Shown in pieces: positions 40,008 to 49,233 of a stretch of 60,112 nt of DNA. The DNA is taken from NCBI RefSeq assembly GCF_005116475.1, contig NZ_SWBO01000015.1:1-60112 (forward strand). The letters run 5' to 3'. Source of the DNA: Pedobacter cryotolerans. GTDB taxonomy: Bacteria > Bacteroidota > Bacteroidia > Sphingobacteriales > Sphingobacteriaceae. The notes under the pieces are model-generated. The model had not been told where the DNA came from, did no database searches, and saw only the letters and a program-made list of their open reading frames with translations. Position numbers and translations under genes: made by a program. Position 1 is the first letter of the stretch. Every line of letters begins with the position of its first letter.

Positions 40008-40976
40008 ATGAGATTAGAACAACTTGAAACACAATGGAAAAGAATAGATAATAAAGAAATAGAGGATGGTTTTCATTCAATTCGGATTTCCCCAGATAGC
40101 ATTCCTGATTTATATATAGGATTTGACAGAGGTGGATTAAGGAATCTAATACTCTCTATTCCAAAACCACATTCTTTTCGGTTTAAAGGAGTTGCTAAAC
40201 AAAACTTATCTATCGACTATTTTGAAGAGAGCAATCATATTGTTATCAAATTGATTAGTTCAGTTTATAGCGATCTTTTCAACGACCTTATACTTTCTCT
40301 TTATAAGAGAATTTGCTATATAAGTAATGCAGAAGATTATGGAAATGAACTTATAAAGGCATTTTACAGATGGAGTGGATTTTTTACTGATTACACCACA
40401 AATGGTCTTACTGATGATGTTATCAAAGGACTATTTGGAGAGCTAACCTTACTTAAGGAATTGGTTAAACAATCAGATTCCTTTAGTATAGATGAAGTAT
40501 TAGAATCTTGGAAAGGGCCTTATGATGCTAGGAACGATTTTGAATCAGATACAAAATGTACAGAGGTTAAAACTAAAGAGGAAACAAAAACCGAAGTTAG
40601 AATTTCCAGTGAATTTCAGCTCACCTTAACACCTGATAAGTCACTTACATTATGCATCGTTTCAGTGAGTGTAAATCACGAAGACGGCTTAACAATTTCT
40701 GAGCAGATAGATTCTGTCAAAGAATTAATATCGGAGCGAAATGGTGAGATGGGCATTTTGATTAATGCACTTTTACAAAAAGGACTTTTTGGTGCTTCAC
40801 TTCCCCTTTATGGTCATTTAAAATTCAAGCCTATGGAAATGTCTTTTTATGATTGTTCAGCAGATAACTTCCCCAAGATAACCACACTAAATATAACCTC
40901 GGGTATTTTCGAGGTATCTTATAATCTCAGGATTAGCCAGCTTGAGGAATTCAAAATTTCACAAATCAAGTTATAA
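40008..40976 (+). CDS. mzaD: DUF4420 PD-(D/E)XK nuclease-like protein, Mza-type
   Basis: Starting at ATG 40008, four bases after the Z1 stop, gives 322 aa; upstream in-frame starts lie inside the Z1 gene. A PD-(D/E)XK core is visible: GLFGELTLLKEL (Glu145), then PYDARNDFE and TEVKTK (Glu186, Lys188). It is the probable restriction nuclease of the cluster. Its stop shares one base with the AIPR start (TAATG), another sign of a single coupled operon. Confidence 0.85.
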   Translation: MRLEQLETQWKRIDNKEIEDGFHSIRISPDSIPDLYIGFDRGGLRNLILSIPKPHSFRFKGVAKQNLSIDYFEESNHIVIKLISSVYSDLFNDLILSLYKRICYISNAEDYGNELIKAFYRWSGFFTDYTTNGLTDDVIKGLFGELTLLKELVKQSDSFSIDEVLESWKGPYDARNDFESDTKCTEVKTKEETKTEVRISSEFQLTLTPDKSLTLCIVSVSVNHEDGLTISEQIDSVKELISERNGEMGILINALLQKGLFGASLPLYGHLKFKPMEMSFYDCSADNFPKITTLNITSGIFEVSYNLRISQLEEFKISQIKL

Positions 40977-43375
40977 TGGAAATAGAAGAATTTTTAAAAT
41001 TCCGCAAAAACCTGTTAAAGGAGGCCTGTGACAGTGAAGGGTTTGTAAATCAAAACCAGTTTATGACACAAACATTGCCTTTAATGTATGACGCCAAGTT
41101 AATAGACAGCGAAGAATGCAATGAAAGTTATTATGTGTATAATGAGGATAACTTAAAGATAAATGGATATGCCGTAAACGATTCAGGGGAGAGACTTCAA
41201 TTATTTTTGGTCGATGAAGCAAAGATCGATCTTGCTGCAAAGGCTGAAAATCTAAGTATATCTACAAAAGCCTATTATGAAAGTCAATTTAAAAGGGCAA
41301 CTCGATTTGTTAACAAGGCAATAAAAGGGCATCTTAATGATGAGCTTCAACTTTCCAGTCCAGTCAGAGCATTAGTCGCAAAAATGGCATCAGCGGAAGG
41401 TACGGAGCAATTCGACGTAGTTGAGGTATTTTTGATATCCGCAACTGCAACTATTGAAACGAGAGGATCTACTCCACAGCCGAAAAAATTTGATTTTGAG
41501 GATGAAGAACTTTCAGTCAGTTTTTCTAAAAATCGTTCAAAGGTAGTCAAGAATGTGTTAATAATTAAAAGATTGATTGACTTGAACTTTCTATATAACG
41601 TGGAAATTTCTCGTGGGCAAAGAGAAGCTTTGGTAATAGATTTTGAAAAAGATTTCAACTACAGAATAGAAGCAATAAAAGCTGCAGATGAAGAGCATTT
41701 TGAGTCATATCTGTGCGTATTGCCAGCAACGATATTAGCTGACCTTTACCGTAAATACAGCACAAGATTGCTGGAAAAGAATGTTCGTTCCTTTCTTCAA
41801 TTTAAAGGAGCAAATGCTGGAATACGAGAAACCATTAGATTAACTCCAGAGAAATTTATTGCATTTAATAATGGAATAACAATTACATCAACTGGGAAGA
41901 CAACATTAGAAAAAGAAGGCAAAGTCTATATCAGTTCATTAACCGACTTTCAGATCGTTAATGGTGGACAAACTACCGCTAGTATTTTTTTCACTAGAAA
42001 AGATGGATTCTCAATCGAAAAGGTCAGAGTAATGGCTAAAATCAACGTTGCAAAGAATGTGACTGAAGAAGGCCTTGATGATTTAATATCCAAAATAAGT
42101 CGTTATTCCAACTCTCAAACTAAGGTGTCAACTGTGGACTTAGGATCTAGAAATCCACAATTAACCAAAATCAAAGCACTATCAGATAGTGTGATGATGC
42201 CAAGTGGGAAAAAATGGTTTTTTGAAAAGTCCAAAGGCGAATTTAGCACGTTGTTGCGAATGGGCGGAAAGGCAGAAAAAGACTACCCGAAAGATGTGCG
42301 ATTCTCAAAGGAGCAGCTAGGAAAATATTTTACGGCATGGGGAGATCAACCTTATGTAGTAAAAAAAGGTGGCGATAAAGTATTCAAGTATTTTATTGAT
42401 GCATTGAGCGGTGATGAAAACGGGAAAGGGAAATTGGATATTGACAGGAATTTTTATGAAATGCTCATTTCCAAGGTCATCATCTTTAAAAAGTTGGAAG
42501 ACAATTACGGACAAGGCAAAAATGCAATTGGTCAAATTCGTTCAGCAGTTGTTCCTTATTCTATTTCAATACTTTACAAATTTACGGATGGGAGCAAAAA
42601 TGGGATAGTATTTGATCTTTCAAAGATATGGCTTAAGGGCACCTTAGAAGATGATCTTTCGACATTCATGAGCGAAATGATGATTCTAATGAATAATTTG
42701 ATAAAAAAATATGCGCTCAGTGATGATCTTGGAGAGTATTCTAAACGTAAGGAACTTTGGGATAATATTTCGCAAAGTTCAGAGATAACTAATTATATGG
42801 AGTCTTCAAATGCCCAAAAAATTCTAGAGAAATATACCATAACAAAAGAGGCCCTTAAAGCAAAGCTTAATAAAAAGTCAAAGCAAAAATTTGCCGACCT
42901 TGCTACCCTTAAACACAATGTATTGATCTTTAGCAGAACTGCTGATTATTATAAAAAACTGGGGTTGATTATTTCAGGTCAGATTTCCCAATCACAACGT
43001 AACAAAATCGACCATATTATTAACTGCATTGTAAATAAGAATGACATTACAGATGAGTATTTAAGCTTTGAAAACGAACTAATACACTTAGTTAGGTCAA
43101 CTAACCCTGAAACTTTCGATAAGATTGAAATCTCTATGGATGAAAGTTGGCAGGCTTCTTTTGATCTTATTACAAGTATTTATAATAACTGCTTAGAACA
43201 GTCTGAAAATATCCTATCATCATTTCAGCGTCAAAGGGAAATTGTAAAGGCTAAAGGTGCAAAGTTTTACTCCGTTTATGATGAGATTGGAAAACTATTA
43301 AATGAGGGCAAAAGTCCTAGTATAAAGCATTTATTTAGCGTTAGGTCAACATTAAACAAGTCAATGGATGCCTAA
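40976..43375 (+). CDS. mzaE: AIPR family protein, Mza-type
   Basis: The 799-aa protein has the abortive-infection AIPR signatures: PEKFIAFNNGITITSTG and DFQIVNGGQTTASIFF in the middle, followed by a long helical C-terminal region. Named after an abortive phage-resistance protein, AIPR proteins recur with Z1 and MORC-like genes; their exact activity is uncertain. It is the last gene of the five-gene operon. No terminator is obvious; the island ends about 100 bases later. Confidence 0.88.
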   Translation: MEIEEFLKFRKNLLKEACDSEGFVNQNQFMTQTLPLMYDAKLIDSEECNESYYVYNEDNLKINGYAVNDSGERLQLFLVDEAKIDLAAKAENLSISTKAYYESQFKRATRFVNKAIKGHLNDELQLSSPVRALVAKMASAEGTEQFDVVEVFLISATATIETRGSTPQPKKFDFEDEELSVSFSKNRSKVVKNVLIIKRLIDLNFLYNVEISRGQREALVIDFEKDFNYRIEAIKAADEEHFESYLCVLPATILADLYRKYSTRLLEKNVRSFLQFKGANAGIRETIRLTPEKFIAFNNGITITSTGKTTLEKEGKVYISSLTDFQIVNGGQTTASIFFTRKDGFSIEKVRVMAKINVAKNVTEEGLDDLISKISRYSNSQTKVSTVDLGSRNPQLTKIKALSDSVMMPSGKKWFFEKSKGEFSTLLRMGGKAEKDYPKDVRFSKEQLGKYFTAWGDQPYVVKKGGDKVFKYFIDALSGDENGKGKLDIDRNFYEMLISKVIIFKKLEDNYGQGKNAIGQIRSAVVPYSISILYKFTDGSKNGIVFDLSKIWLKGTLEDDLSTFMSEMMILMNNLIKKYALSDDLGEYSKRKELWDNISQSSEITNYMESSNAQKILEKYTITKEALKAKLNKKSKQKFADLATLKHNVLIFSRTADYYKKLGLIISGQISQSQRNKIDHIINCIVNKNDITDEYLSFENELIHLVRSTNPETFDKIEISMDESWQASFDLITSIYNNCLEQSENILSSFQRQREIVKAKGAKFYSVYDEIGKLLNEGKSPSIKHLFSVRSTLNKSMDA

Positions 43376-43469
43376 ATTTTATTCAAACTATCACAACATA
43401 ACCAGATCTTAAAATAAGTTTCAAAACGTTATTGATTTCTATGGTTAAACCAAATAAAATCGAATTTTA

Positions 43470-43506
43470 GGTTCAGTAGGTGTGGGTTCGATTCCCGTCG
43501 GAATCA
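43470..43506 (+). other. tRNA-3'-end fragment, candidate attachment site
   Basis: GGGTTCGATTCCCGTCGGAATCA looks like the T-arm and acceptor 3' strand of a tRNA. The upstream sequence does not fold into the rest of a tRNA, and only the 3' half of the T-stem pairs well. Such fragments are left at att sites of integrases. It also marks a clear change in base composition. No integrase gene is in the window. Confidence 0.45.
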
Positions 43507-43651
43507 CTAAACAGCCTTCAGTAGTGATCTCCATTTGCGGTCACAAATAATTGGTAATTATGACCGTGGTGGTTTGGGTTGCGCATTTGCCGAAAACCTT
43601 AAAGTTCTCAACTTAGGTCCATTCATCTCAGCACATGATGTAGGTCAGAAT

Positions 43652-44038
43652 CTATTGAATTATCTTGACCGACTTTTTATGTTCATCAATGGCAACGAAA
43701 GTAAATTCGCCATGCACTGCCAGATCACGCCCTTCAGCATACATCTGTTCCACATAAATTTCAACCGATACTTTCATACTGGTATTGCCAACCTGTTTAA
43801 CACGCCCCACCAATTCAATGATGGTACCAGCGGGAATTGACTTTTTAAAATCAATGCGGTCGCTGCTCACTGTCACCATCACCTGGCGGCTGAAACTAGT
43901 AGCGGCCATAAAAGCGACTTCGTCCATCATGGCCATGGCGGTGCCACCAAATAGCGTATCATAGTGGTTGGTGGTATTGGGGAATACGGTCTTGAACACC
44001 CGTGTTTCTGAAGCTTGAATACGTTCTGTTAAATTCAT
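43652..44038 (-). CDS. Hotdog-fold acyl-CoA thioesterase
   Basis: 128 aa from the ATG at 44038 (a GTG two codons upstream would overlap the previous stop). It has the YciA/acyl-CoA thioesterase pattern: VFPNTTNHYDTLFGGTAMAMMDEVAFMAA near the N-terminus and FTFVAIDEHKK near the end, with the acidic residue of MMDEVA as likely catalytic group. It hydrolyses an acyl-CoA thioester in the cytoplasm. It is the last of five tightly spaced genes behind a cobalamin riboswitch, two bases after the ene-reductase gene. Confidence 0.85.
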   Translation of the reverse strand: MNLTERIQASETRVFKTVFPNTTNHYDTLFGGTAMAMMDEVAFMAATSFSRQVMVTVSSDRIDFKKSIPAGTIIELVGRVKQVGNTSMKVSVEIYVEQMYAEGRDLAVHGEFTFVAIDEHKKSVKIIQ

Positions 44039-44040
44039 TG

Positions 44041-45165
44041 TCACTTAATTAAGATTTGATCATCTATTATTTGTGTAGCGTTTTCTTCGTCCCAGCGAGA
44101 ATAATCGATATACCCCTGTTTCCCGCCACCATACATTGTCGCCCTGTCCGGCTCAATAAGCGGTGCATTTTTCTCGAACCGCTCAGGCAGGTCAGGGTTC
44201 GCGATGTATAGCTTGCCAAAGGAGATCAGTTTGGCAATGCCTTTTTCAAGTTCAGCTTCGGCAGAAGCCTTATCATACCCTGCATTAGCAATAACTACTT
44301 GGCGAATCTTCCTGCCGAAGAGCTCGATCTCGTCTTCAGCTGCATCATGTTCCGGCGAAGTGAAACCAGGGCTACGCCTCATGAGTTCCACATAGGCAAA
44401 GTCCATATCGTTCAGTTTTTCGATCAGGTAGGTATAGGTAGCGGCAGGGTCATCCAGTGCCATCTCACCATAGGAATGGAAAGGAGCTATTTTAATACCC
44501 ACCTTTTCACCACCTACCACGCGGATCAATTCCTGCATCACCTCCAGCACGAAGCGGACTTTGTTGGGGATGCTGCCCCCGTAAGCATCCGTCCTTTGGT
44601 TGGAACTTTCAGCTAAGAACTGGTTGGGCAGATAGCCATTGCAGGCGTGAAGGGTAACCCCGTCAAACCCTGCCGCTATCGCATTTTTTGCGGCTTGGCC
44701 ATAGTCACTTATGGTCTTCCTGATCTCCGCAATCGTCATTTCCTGAGGCACCTCGAAATCCTTCCTGCCCTGGGAAGTGAAATGCTGCATTCCCAGGATG
44801 GGCAAGGCTGATGGCGCAAGCGGCAGCTTTCCGTTCCGATCTATAGAATGTCCCATACGGCCGGTGTGCCAAAGCTGGGCGATTATCACGCCGCCTTTAT
44901 TATGTACCGCAGTTGTGACCTTTTTCCAGGCTGCTATTTGCTGATCCGTGAAAATACCCGGGGTAAGCGGACTGCCGGTAGCCTCTTCACTGATCCTGAT
45001 GGCTTCGCTGAACAGCAAACCTGCACTTGCTCTTTGTGCATAGTATTCTACGGTCATATCACCCACCAGACCATTGCTATCTGTACGGCCCCTGGTCATC
45101 GCTGCCATGGCTATTCTGTTTTTTAGGCTGACACTGCCTAACTGTATTTTTTCTAAAAGCTTCAT
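44041..45165 (-). CDS. Old Yellow Enzyme family NADH:flavin oxidoreductase
   Basis: Start ATG 45165 (374 aa) lies four bases after the transporter stop and begins with the family's KLLEKIQLGSVSLKNRIAMAAMTR. The FMN barrel is complete: IIAQLWHTGRMG, GVTLHACNGYLPNQFLAESSN (substrate-binding His and Asn) and VIANAGYDKASAEAEL. OYE enzymes reduce activated C=C bonds using NAD(P)H. The physiological substrate is unknown, but the operon position behind mesXD is notable. Confidence 0.92.
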   Translation of the reverse strand: MKLLEKIQLGSVSLKNRIAMAAMTRGRTDSNGLVGDMTVEYYAQRASAGLLFSEAIRISEEATGSPLTPGIFTDQQIAAWKKVTTAVHNKGGVIIAQLWHTGRMGHSIDRNGKLPLAPSALPILGMQHFTSQGRKDFEVPQEMTIAEIRKTISDYGQAAKNAIAAGFDGVTLHACNGYLPNQFLAESSNQRTDAYGGSIPNKVRFVLEVMQELIRVVGGEKVGIKIAPFHSYGEMALDDPAATYTYLIEKLNDMDFAYVELMRRSPGFTSPEHDAAEDEIELFGRKIRQVVIANAGYDKASAEAELEKGIAKLISFGKLYIANPDLPERFEKNAPLIEPDRATMYGGGKQGYIDYSRWDEENATQIIDDQILIK

Positions 45166-45169
45166 AGGG

Positions 45170-46165
45170 TTATTTTTCTTCTTTTCGCCGGGCCATACCC
45201 TGAGCGATGATACTGGCGGCAATCAACTGCAAGGCATGGTAAAGCATGAGTGGGAGTAATACAATACCGGTGATGGTACTGTACTGAAAGAGCACTTTTG
45301 ACATGACGGTACCATGTACCAATGACTTTTTAGAACCACAAAATAACACCGTGATGCGATCTTCAGCTGAAAAGCCGAACAAACGGCTGAGTAGACCAAC
45401 GCAAAAGAATGCTGCAAAAAACAAGGCTATCATCCCTGCGGCGAGTCCGGCAAGTTCAAGGGCGGTGAAGCCAGCAAAAAGATGTTCGGAGAATGACTTA
45501 CAGAACGACGTGTAAATGATGGTAAGGATGATCGCCTGGTCAAAATATTTCAACTGTTTCTTATATTTTTCGGCCATGGCTCCAAAACGTGCGTTGAGAC
45601 TGATGCCGATGATGACCGGTAATAAAACTTGAAGAACCAACTTGATGACAATATCCGTAACATCAAAATGGCCGGTCGCAGAAGCGATGAACAGCCCAAC
45701 CCATAGCGGGGTCACCACTACGCCGATCAAACTGGAAATGCTCGCATTGAAAATGGCCGCTGGAATGTTGCCTTTGGCGATGGAAACCATGACCACAGAA
45801 GAGGAAACAGTGGACGGTAGAGCTGCCAGAAAAAATATACCCAACCAAAGCACTTCGAAATCGGTGCCAACAAACAGCGGGCGGGATGCCAAAACGATGA
45901 GCGGAAAAAACAAAAAGGTCGTCAACTGGACGATAATGTGCATTTTCCAGTTGACAAGCCCGACTTTTAGTTTCTCCACACTCAATCGCAAACCATAAAA
46001 TAAAAAGATCAACGAAACGCCTGCACCTGCAATCTGCTCCAACGAAACAGGTTCTTTGACCATGCCCGGCTGCGGTAAAAAATAGGCCAGCAGGATCATC
46101 ATGCCTATCATGAGCAGGAAACCGTCGAAACCTGCTTTACTTAATATTGCTAATAACTTCTTCAA
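45170..46165 (-). CDS. Bile acid:sodium symporter family transporter (SBF-like)
   Basis: A 331-aa integral membrane protein with nine or ten hydrophobic segments and the SBF-like pattern: GLRLSVEKLKVGL, LAALPSTVSSSVVMVSIAKGN (cross-over helix) and FCGSKKSLVHGT near the end. The family moves organic anions with sodium; the substrate here is unknown. It is the third gene of the riboswitch-led operon, 17 bases after mesD and four before the ene-reductase, so it may import a compound the other products use. Confidence 0.88.
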   Translation of the reverse strand: MKKLLAILSKAGFDGFLLMIGMMILLAYFLPQPGMVKEPVSLEQIAGAGVSLIFLFYGLRLSVEKLKVGLVNWKMHIIVQLTTFLFFPLIVLASRPLFVGTDFEVLWLGIFFLAALPSTVSSSVVMVSIAKGNIPAAIFNASISSLIGVVVTPLWVGLFIASATGHFDVTDIVIKLVLQVLLPVIIGISLNARFGAMAEKYKKQLKYFDQAIILTIIYTSFCKSFSEHLFAGFTALELAGLAAGMIALFFAAFFCVGLLSRLFGFSAEDRITVLFCGSKKSLVHGTVMSKVLFQYSTITGIVLLPLMLYHALQLIAASIIAQGMARRKEEK

Positions 46166-46182
46166 TGTAATTCAATATATTA

Positions 46183-47217
46183 TTAACCTGCATTTTCTTT
46201 GCGTATGATCTCTGCGCCTGCGCTCAAAGCACTTAACTTACCTCGCGCTACCGCTCTTGATAATGGGGCCATACCACAGTTTGTACTAGGGTAAAGATTC
46301 TCTATATCCACAAATTCAAGCGCTTTACGTAGGGTATCCGCTACCTCTTCAGGTGTTTCGATCGTGTTGCTTGCCACGTCAATGGCGCCCACCATCACTT
46401 TTTTGCCGTGGACAAGTTCCATTAAATCTAAAGGAACATTGGAGTTGTGGCATTCTAATGATACCACGTCAATCTTAGATTTTTGAATTTTAGGAAAAAT
46501 CTCTTCGTATTGACGCCACTCTGAGCCCAATGTCTTCTTCCAATCGGTATTAGCCTGTATACCATAACCGTAACAGATATGCACCGCAGTTTCGCAGTTT
46601 AAACCTTCAACGGCTCTATCTAATGCCGCCATTCCCCAATCGTTAACTTCATCAAAGAAGACATTGAATGCCGGTTCGTCAAACTGGATGATATCTACTC
46701 CGGCATCTTGCAGTTCCCTTGCCTCTTCATTGAGGGCTTTGGCAAATTCCCAGGCTAACTTTTCACGACTTTTGTAATGGCCATCGTACAAGGTATCTAC
46801 CATGGTCAACGGTCCGGGTAATGCCCATTTGATCGGTTTGTTGGTCTGTTTACGCAAAAATTTGGCATCTTCAACAAAAACTGCTTTCTGTCGGGCAACA
46901 TTGCCTACAACCATTGGAACACTCGCATCATAACGGTCACGGATTCGCACAGTTTTGCGATTTTCAAAATCTACACCGCTCAAATGCTCGATAAAAGTCG
47001 TTACGAAATGTTGGCGTGTCTGCTCACCATCACAAACGATATCCAATCCTGCCAATTCCTGTTCCTGCAATGTAATGCGCAGCGCATCCTGTTTTCCTTC
47101 AAGCAATTGATCGCCTTCCAATTTCCATGGTGACCATAGTTTTTCTGGTGGTGCAAGCCAGGCTGGCTTGGGCAAACTTCCTACAATTGAGGTAGGTAAT
47201 AATAACTTCTTCGTCAT
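46183..47217 (-). CDS. mesD: MesD, core-MetE-type methionine synthase
   Basis: The 344-aa protein equals only the C-terminal catalytic half of MetE. The zinc ligands are all present: His213 and Cys215 (VHICYGYG), Glu255 (SLECHNS) and Cys314 (TNCGM). It lacks the N-terminal folate-binding half, so it belongs to the folate-independent methionine synthases that methylate homocysteine with an unidentified donor. Pairing with a DUF1852 gene 22 bases upstream identifies the MesD branch. The operon starts with a cobalamin riboswitch, as expected for a B12-independent isozyme of MetH. Confidence 0.9.
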   Translation of the reverse strand: MTKKLLLPTSIVGSLPKPAWLAPPEKLWSPWKLEGDQLLEGKQDALRITLQEQELAGLDIVCDGEQTRQHFVTTFIEHLSGVDFENRKTVRIRDRYDASVPMVVGNVARQKAVFVEDAKFLRKQTNKPIKWALPGPLTMVDTLYDGHYKSREKLAWEFAKALNEEARELQDAGVDIIQFDEPAFNVFFDEVNDWGMAALDRAVEGLNCETAVHICYGYGIQANTDWKKTLGSEWRQYEEIFPKIQKSKIDVVSLECHNSNVPLDLMELVHGKKVMVGAIDVASNTIETPEEVADTLRKALEFVDIENLYPSTNCGMAPLSRAVARGKLSALSAGAEIIRKENAG

Positions 47218-47239
47218 AGAATAATTTTAATGTGTTGTA

Positions 47240-48247
47240 TTAATTAATTGAGAAATTGGCAGACCATTGCTCAAGAACATCCTGGTAGGGTTTGATGAAA
47301 TGCTCTTCAGCATATCTGCCCTGTTCCACAGCCAACCGGCTGCGCTCCTCGCGGTCATATTCTACACGAGTCAGAGAATAATCTTCTTGCTTAAGACTAG
47401 GTTGATATATTTTCCCTGCGACTGAATTTGCATTGTAGATTTCCGGGCGGTAAATCTTCTGGAAAGTCTCCATCGTGCTGATGGAGCTGATCAGTCCAAG
47501 GTCAGTATAATCAGAAAGCAGATCTCCGGAATGATAAAAAGCCATCGGTGCCACACTATTCGGAGGCATGAAAAAACGAACCTTTAAGCCCATTTTAGAG
47601 AAATATTCATCAGTGAGAGAATACTGGTCCTGCAGATACTCAAAACCCAGAACGGGATGTTGATACTCAGTGCGGGTATAGGTTTTGTTGCTCGATACAC
47701 TTAGACAAATGATCGGTGACATCTTAAAATACTCTTTATAAGTGGTTGAATTCACAAAACATTGATAAAGTTTGCCATGCAGATCACCAAAATTTTCAGG
47801 AACACAAAAACTAGATTTATTTTTATTGTAATCAATCAATAAAACACTGAAATCATAATCACGCACATAGGAAGAAAAATTATTTCCGGCAATACCTTCG
47901 ATATGCTGGCCAGTCTTACGGTCAAAAATATTCGTTTTTAAAACTTCAATCATCGGCAGATCGTTAACACCGTTCTTATCATCGATACGCATCGTTACGG
48001 TGATGATTTCAAGTTCTACAAGGTAACGATCACCTGTTGGATTATCCAGATGAGCCAATGCATTAAATCGATTGTTAATCATATTTAAGGCATTACGTAA
48101 GTTTTGTTGGCGGTTATCTCCTCTGGCCAGGTTTGCAAAATTGGTTGTCAGACGCGTCTGACTTGAGGGATGATAATTTTCATCTAAACAAGTGCTCTTT
48201 AGTGTGAACACAAATTCATTCCCCTTGGTATCTTGGATATTTTTCAT
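47240..48247 (-). CDS. mesX: MesX (DUF1852), partner of MesD
   Basis: A 335-aa DUF1852 protein with FTLKSTCLDENYHPSSQTRLTTNFANLARG near the N-terminus. Work on folate-independent methionine synthases reported that MesD needs this partner and oxygen for activity. Its own chemistry is unknown; it may make or deliver the methyl donor or act as an oxygenase-like component. It is the first gene of the operon, and a cobalamin riboswitch lies about 190 bases upstream. No signal peptide is present. Confidence 0.88.
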   Translation of the reverse strand: MKNIQDTKGNEFVFTLKSTCLDENYHPSSQTRLTTNFANLARGDNRQQNLRNALNMINNRFNALAHLDNPTGDRYLVELEIITVTMRIDDKNGVNDLPMIEVLKTNIFDRKTGQHIEGIAGNNFSSYVRDYDFSVLLIDYNKNKSSFCVPENFGDLHGKLYQCFVNSTTYKEYFKMSPIICLSVSSNKTYTRTEYQHPVLGFEYLQDQYSLTDEYFSKMGLKVRFFMPPNSVAPMAFYHSGDLLSDYTDLGLISSISTMETFQKIYRPEIYNANSVAGKIYQPSLKQEDYSLTRVEYDREERSRLAVEQGRYAEEHFIKPYQDVLEQWSANFSIN

Positions 48248-48435
48248 GTATTTCTTTAACTTTTTAAATGGTTAATGATCATTAAAAAGTTCTTGGTTAT
48301 TCAGGATACAACAGGCAAAAGAAAGGATTTGAGAAGGAGAGATAGACACGAACAGGCACAGCCACCCCTGAGGGTTTGCACCTTATAAGCTATACAATCT
48401 GACCAATAACCTCTTTACGCGGAAGTATCGTCAAT

Positions 48436-48605
48436 TCGGTAAAGGCAGGTGTCCTGACTTGTAACGGCTTTTACCGGCCTTCCCGTTTGCACAGTGACCA
48501 TCATTGATAAAACCTTTTGTGTTACTTACAGTTGCGCGACAGCTCGTGATTTGCACACGATTCCCTATTAATTCACAGCTAAGTAAAACCTTTCCCGATT
48601 GCTGA
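48436..48605 (-). promoter_or_regulatory. Cobalamin riboswitch controlling mesX-mesD operon
   Basis: On the minus strand the order is AATAGGGAATCGTG, AGCTGTCGCGCAACTGTAAG, GGTCACTGTG, CGGGAAGGCCGG and the B12 box AAGTCAGGACACCTGCC (48460-48444). These are the textbook elements of the cobalamin aptamer. Adenosyl- or methylcobalamin binding should shut the operon off. A small GC hairpin (ACCCCTGAGGGT, 48364-48375) between aptamer and mesX may belong to the expression platform. Confidence 0.93.
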
Positions 48606-48771
48606 AAAAAGCAAAGAACCACGAGTTTTAAACTCTGTCCAAAGTTACAAAAACAGTTATTAAAGTGGAATTAAGAGTGCAATTTCAACCGAAATTACTT
48701 TAAATTGATAATTTAGTGAATTTTTATGCGGTTTATACATATTTTTGTGTGCTGTAACAGTGATTTACGCT

Positions 48772-49233
48772 ATGGAACAATTGGATGAGATCGATTTGAA
48801 ACTATTAAAAATATTAGGCAATGACTCAAGTTATACCATCAAGGAACTCGCTGCGAAGGTAAATTTGACGCCATCGCCGGTGGTTCAGCGTGTAAAACGC
48901 CTGGAAACCAATGGTTATATCAAGAAATATATTGCGCTGCTTGACCCAGAAAAGTTTAACCAGGGCTTTATTGTGTTCTGCAATATCCGGCTTAAACAGC
49001 ATGACCGGAAAGTGGGCCACAGCTTTGTAGCGGATATTCTGAAGATCGAGGAGGTTGTAGAATGTTATAATATCTCCGGCGATTATGATTTTTTTCTGAA
49101 AGTGTATGCCAAAGACATGAAGCATTACCAGGACTTTGTTTTTAATAAATTAGGCTCCGTTGAAAGTATTGGCAGTACACATAGTACCTTCGTAATGGCT
49201 GAGATCAAAAATACACACAATATCAGTTTTTAA
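48772..49233 (+). CDS. Lrp/AsnC family transcriptional regulator
   Basis: The ATG at 48772 gives 153 aa beginning MEQLDEIDLKLLKILGND, the usual Lrp N-terminus; an earlier in-frame start adds nine atypical residues. It has an N-terminal HTH (IKELAAKVNLTPSPVVQRVKRLETNG) and a C-terminal RAM ligand-binding domain (VVECYNISGDYDFFLKVYAKD). It is divergent from the mesX operon with the riboswitch leader between them, so it may also control methionine synthesis in response to an amino acid. Its 3' end overlaps the convergent gene by four bases. Confidence 0.92.
   Translation: MEQLDEIDLKLLKILGNDSSYTIKELAAKVNLTPSPVVQRVKRLETNGYIKKYIALLDPEKFNQGFIVFCNIRLKQHDRKVGHSFVADILKIEEVVECYNISGDYDFFLKVYAKDMKHYQDFVFNKLGSVESIGSTHSTFVMAEIKNTHNISF

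Noticed and set aside
33680..43375. DISARM or BREX system
   Set aside because: No DrmA/B, PglZ or BrxL-type genes; the Z1, DUF4420 and AIPR set points to Mza.
43470..43506. Functional tRNA gene
   Set aside because: Only the T-arm and 3' acceptor strand are recognisable; there is no D-arm or anticodon arm upstream.
43535..43840. 101-aa plus-strand frame
   Set aside because: Mostly antisense to the thioesterase gene; that gene has clear homology features.
48431..48622. 63-aa minus-strand frame
   Set aside because: It lies wholly over the cobalamin riboswitch; the conserved RNA elements explain the sequence.
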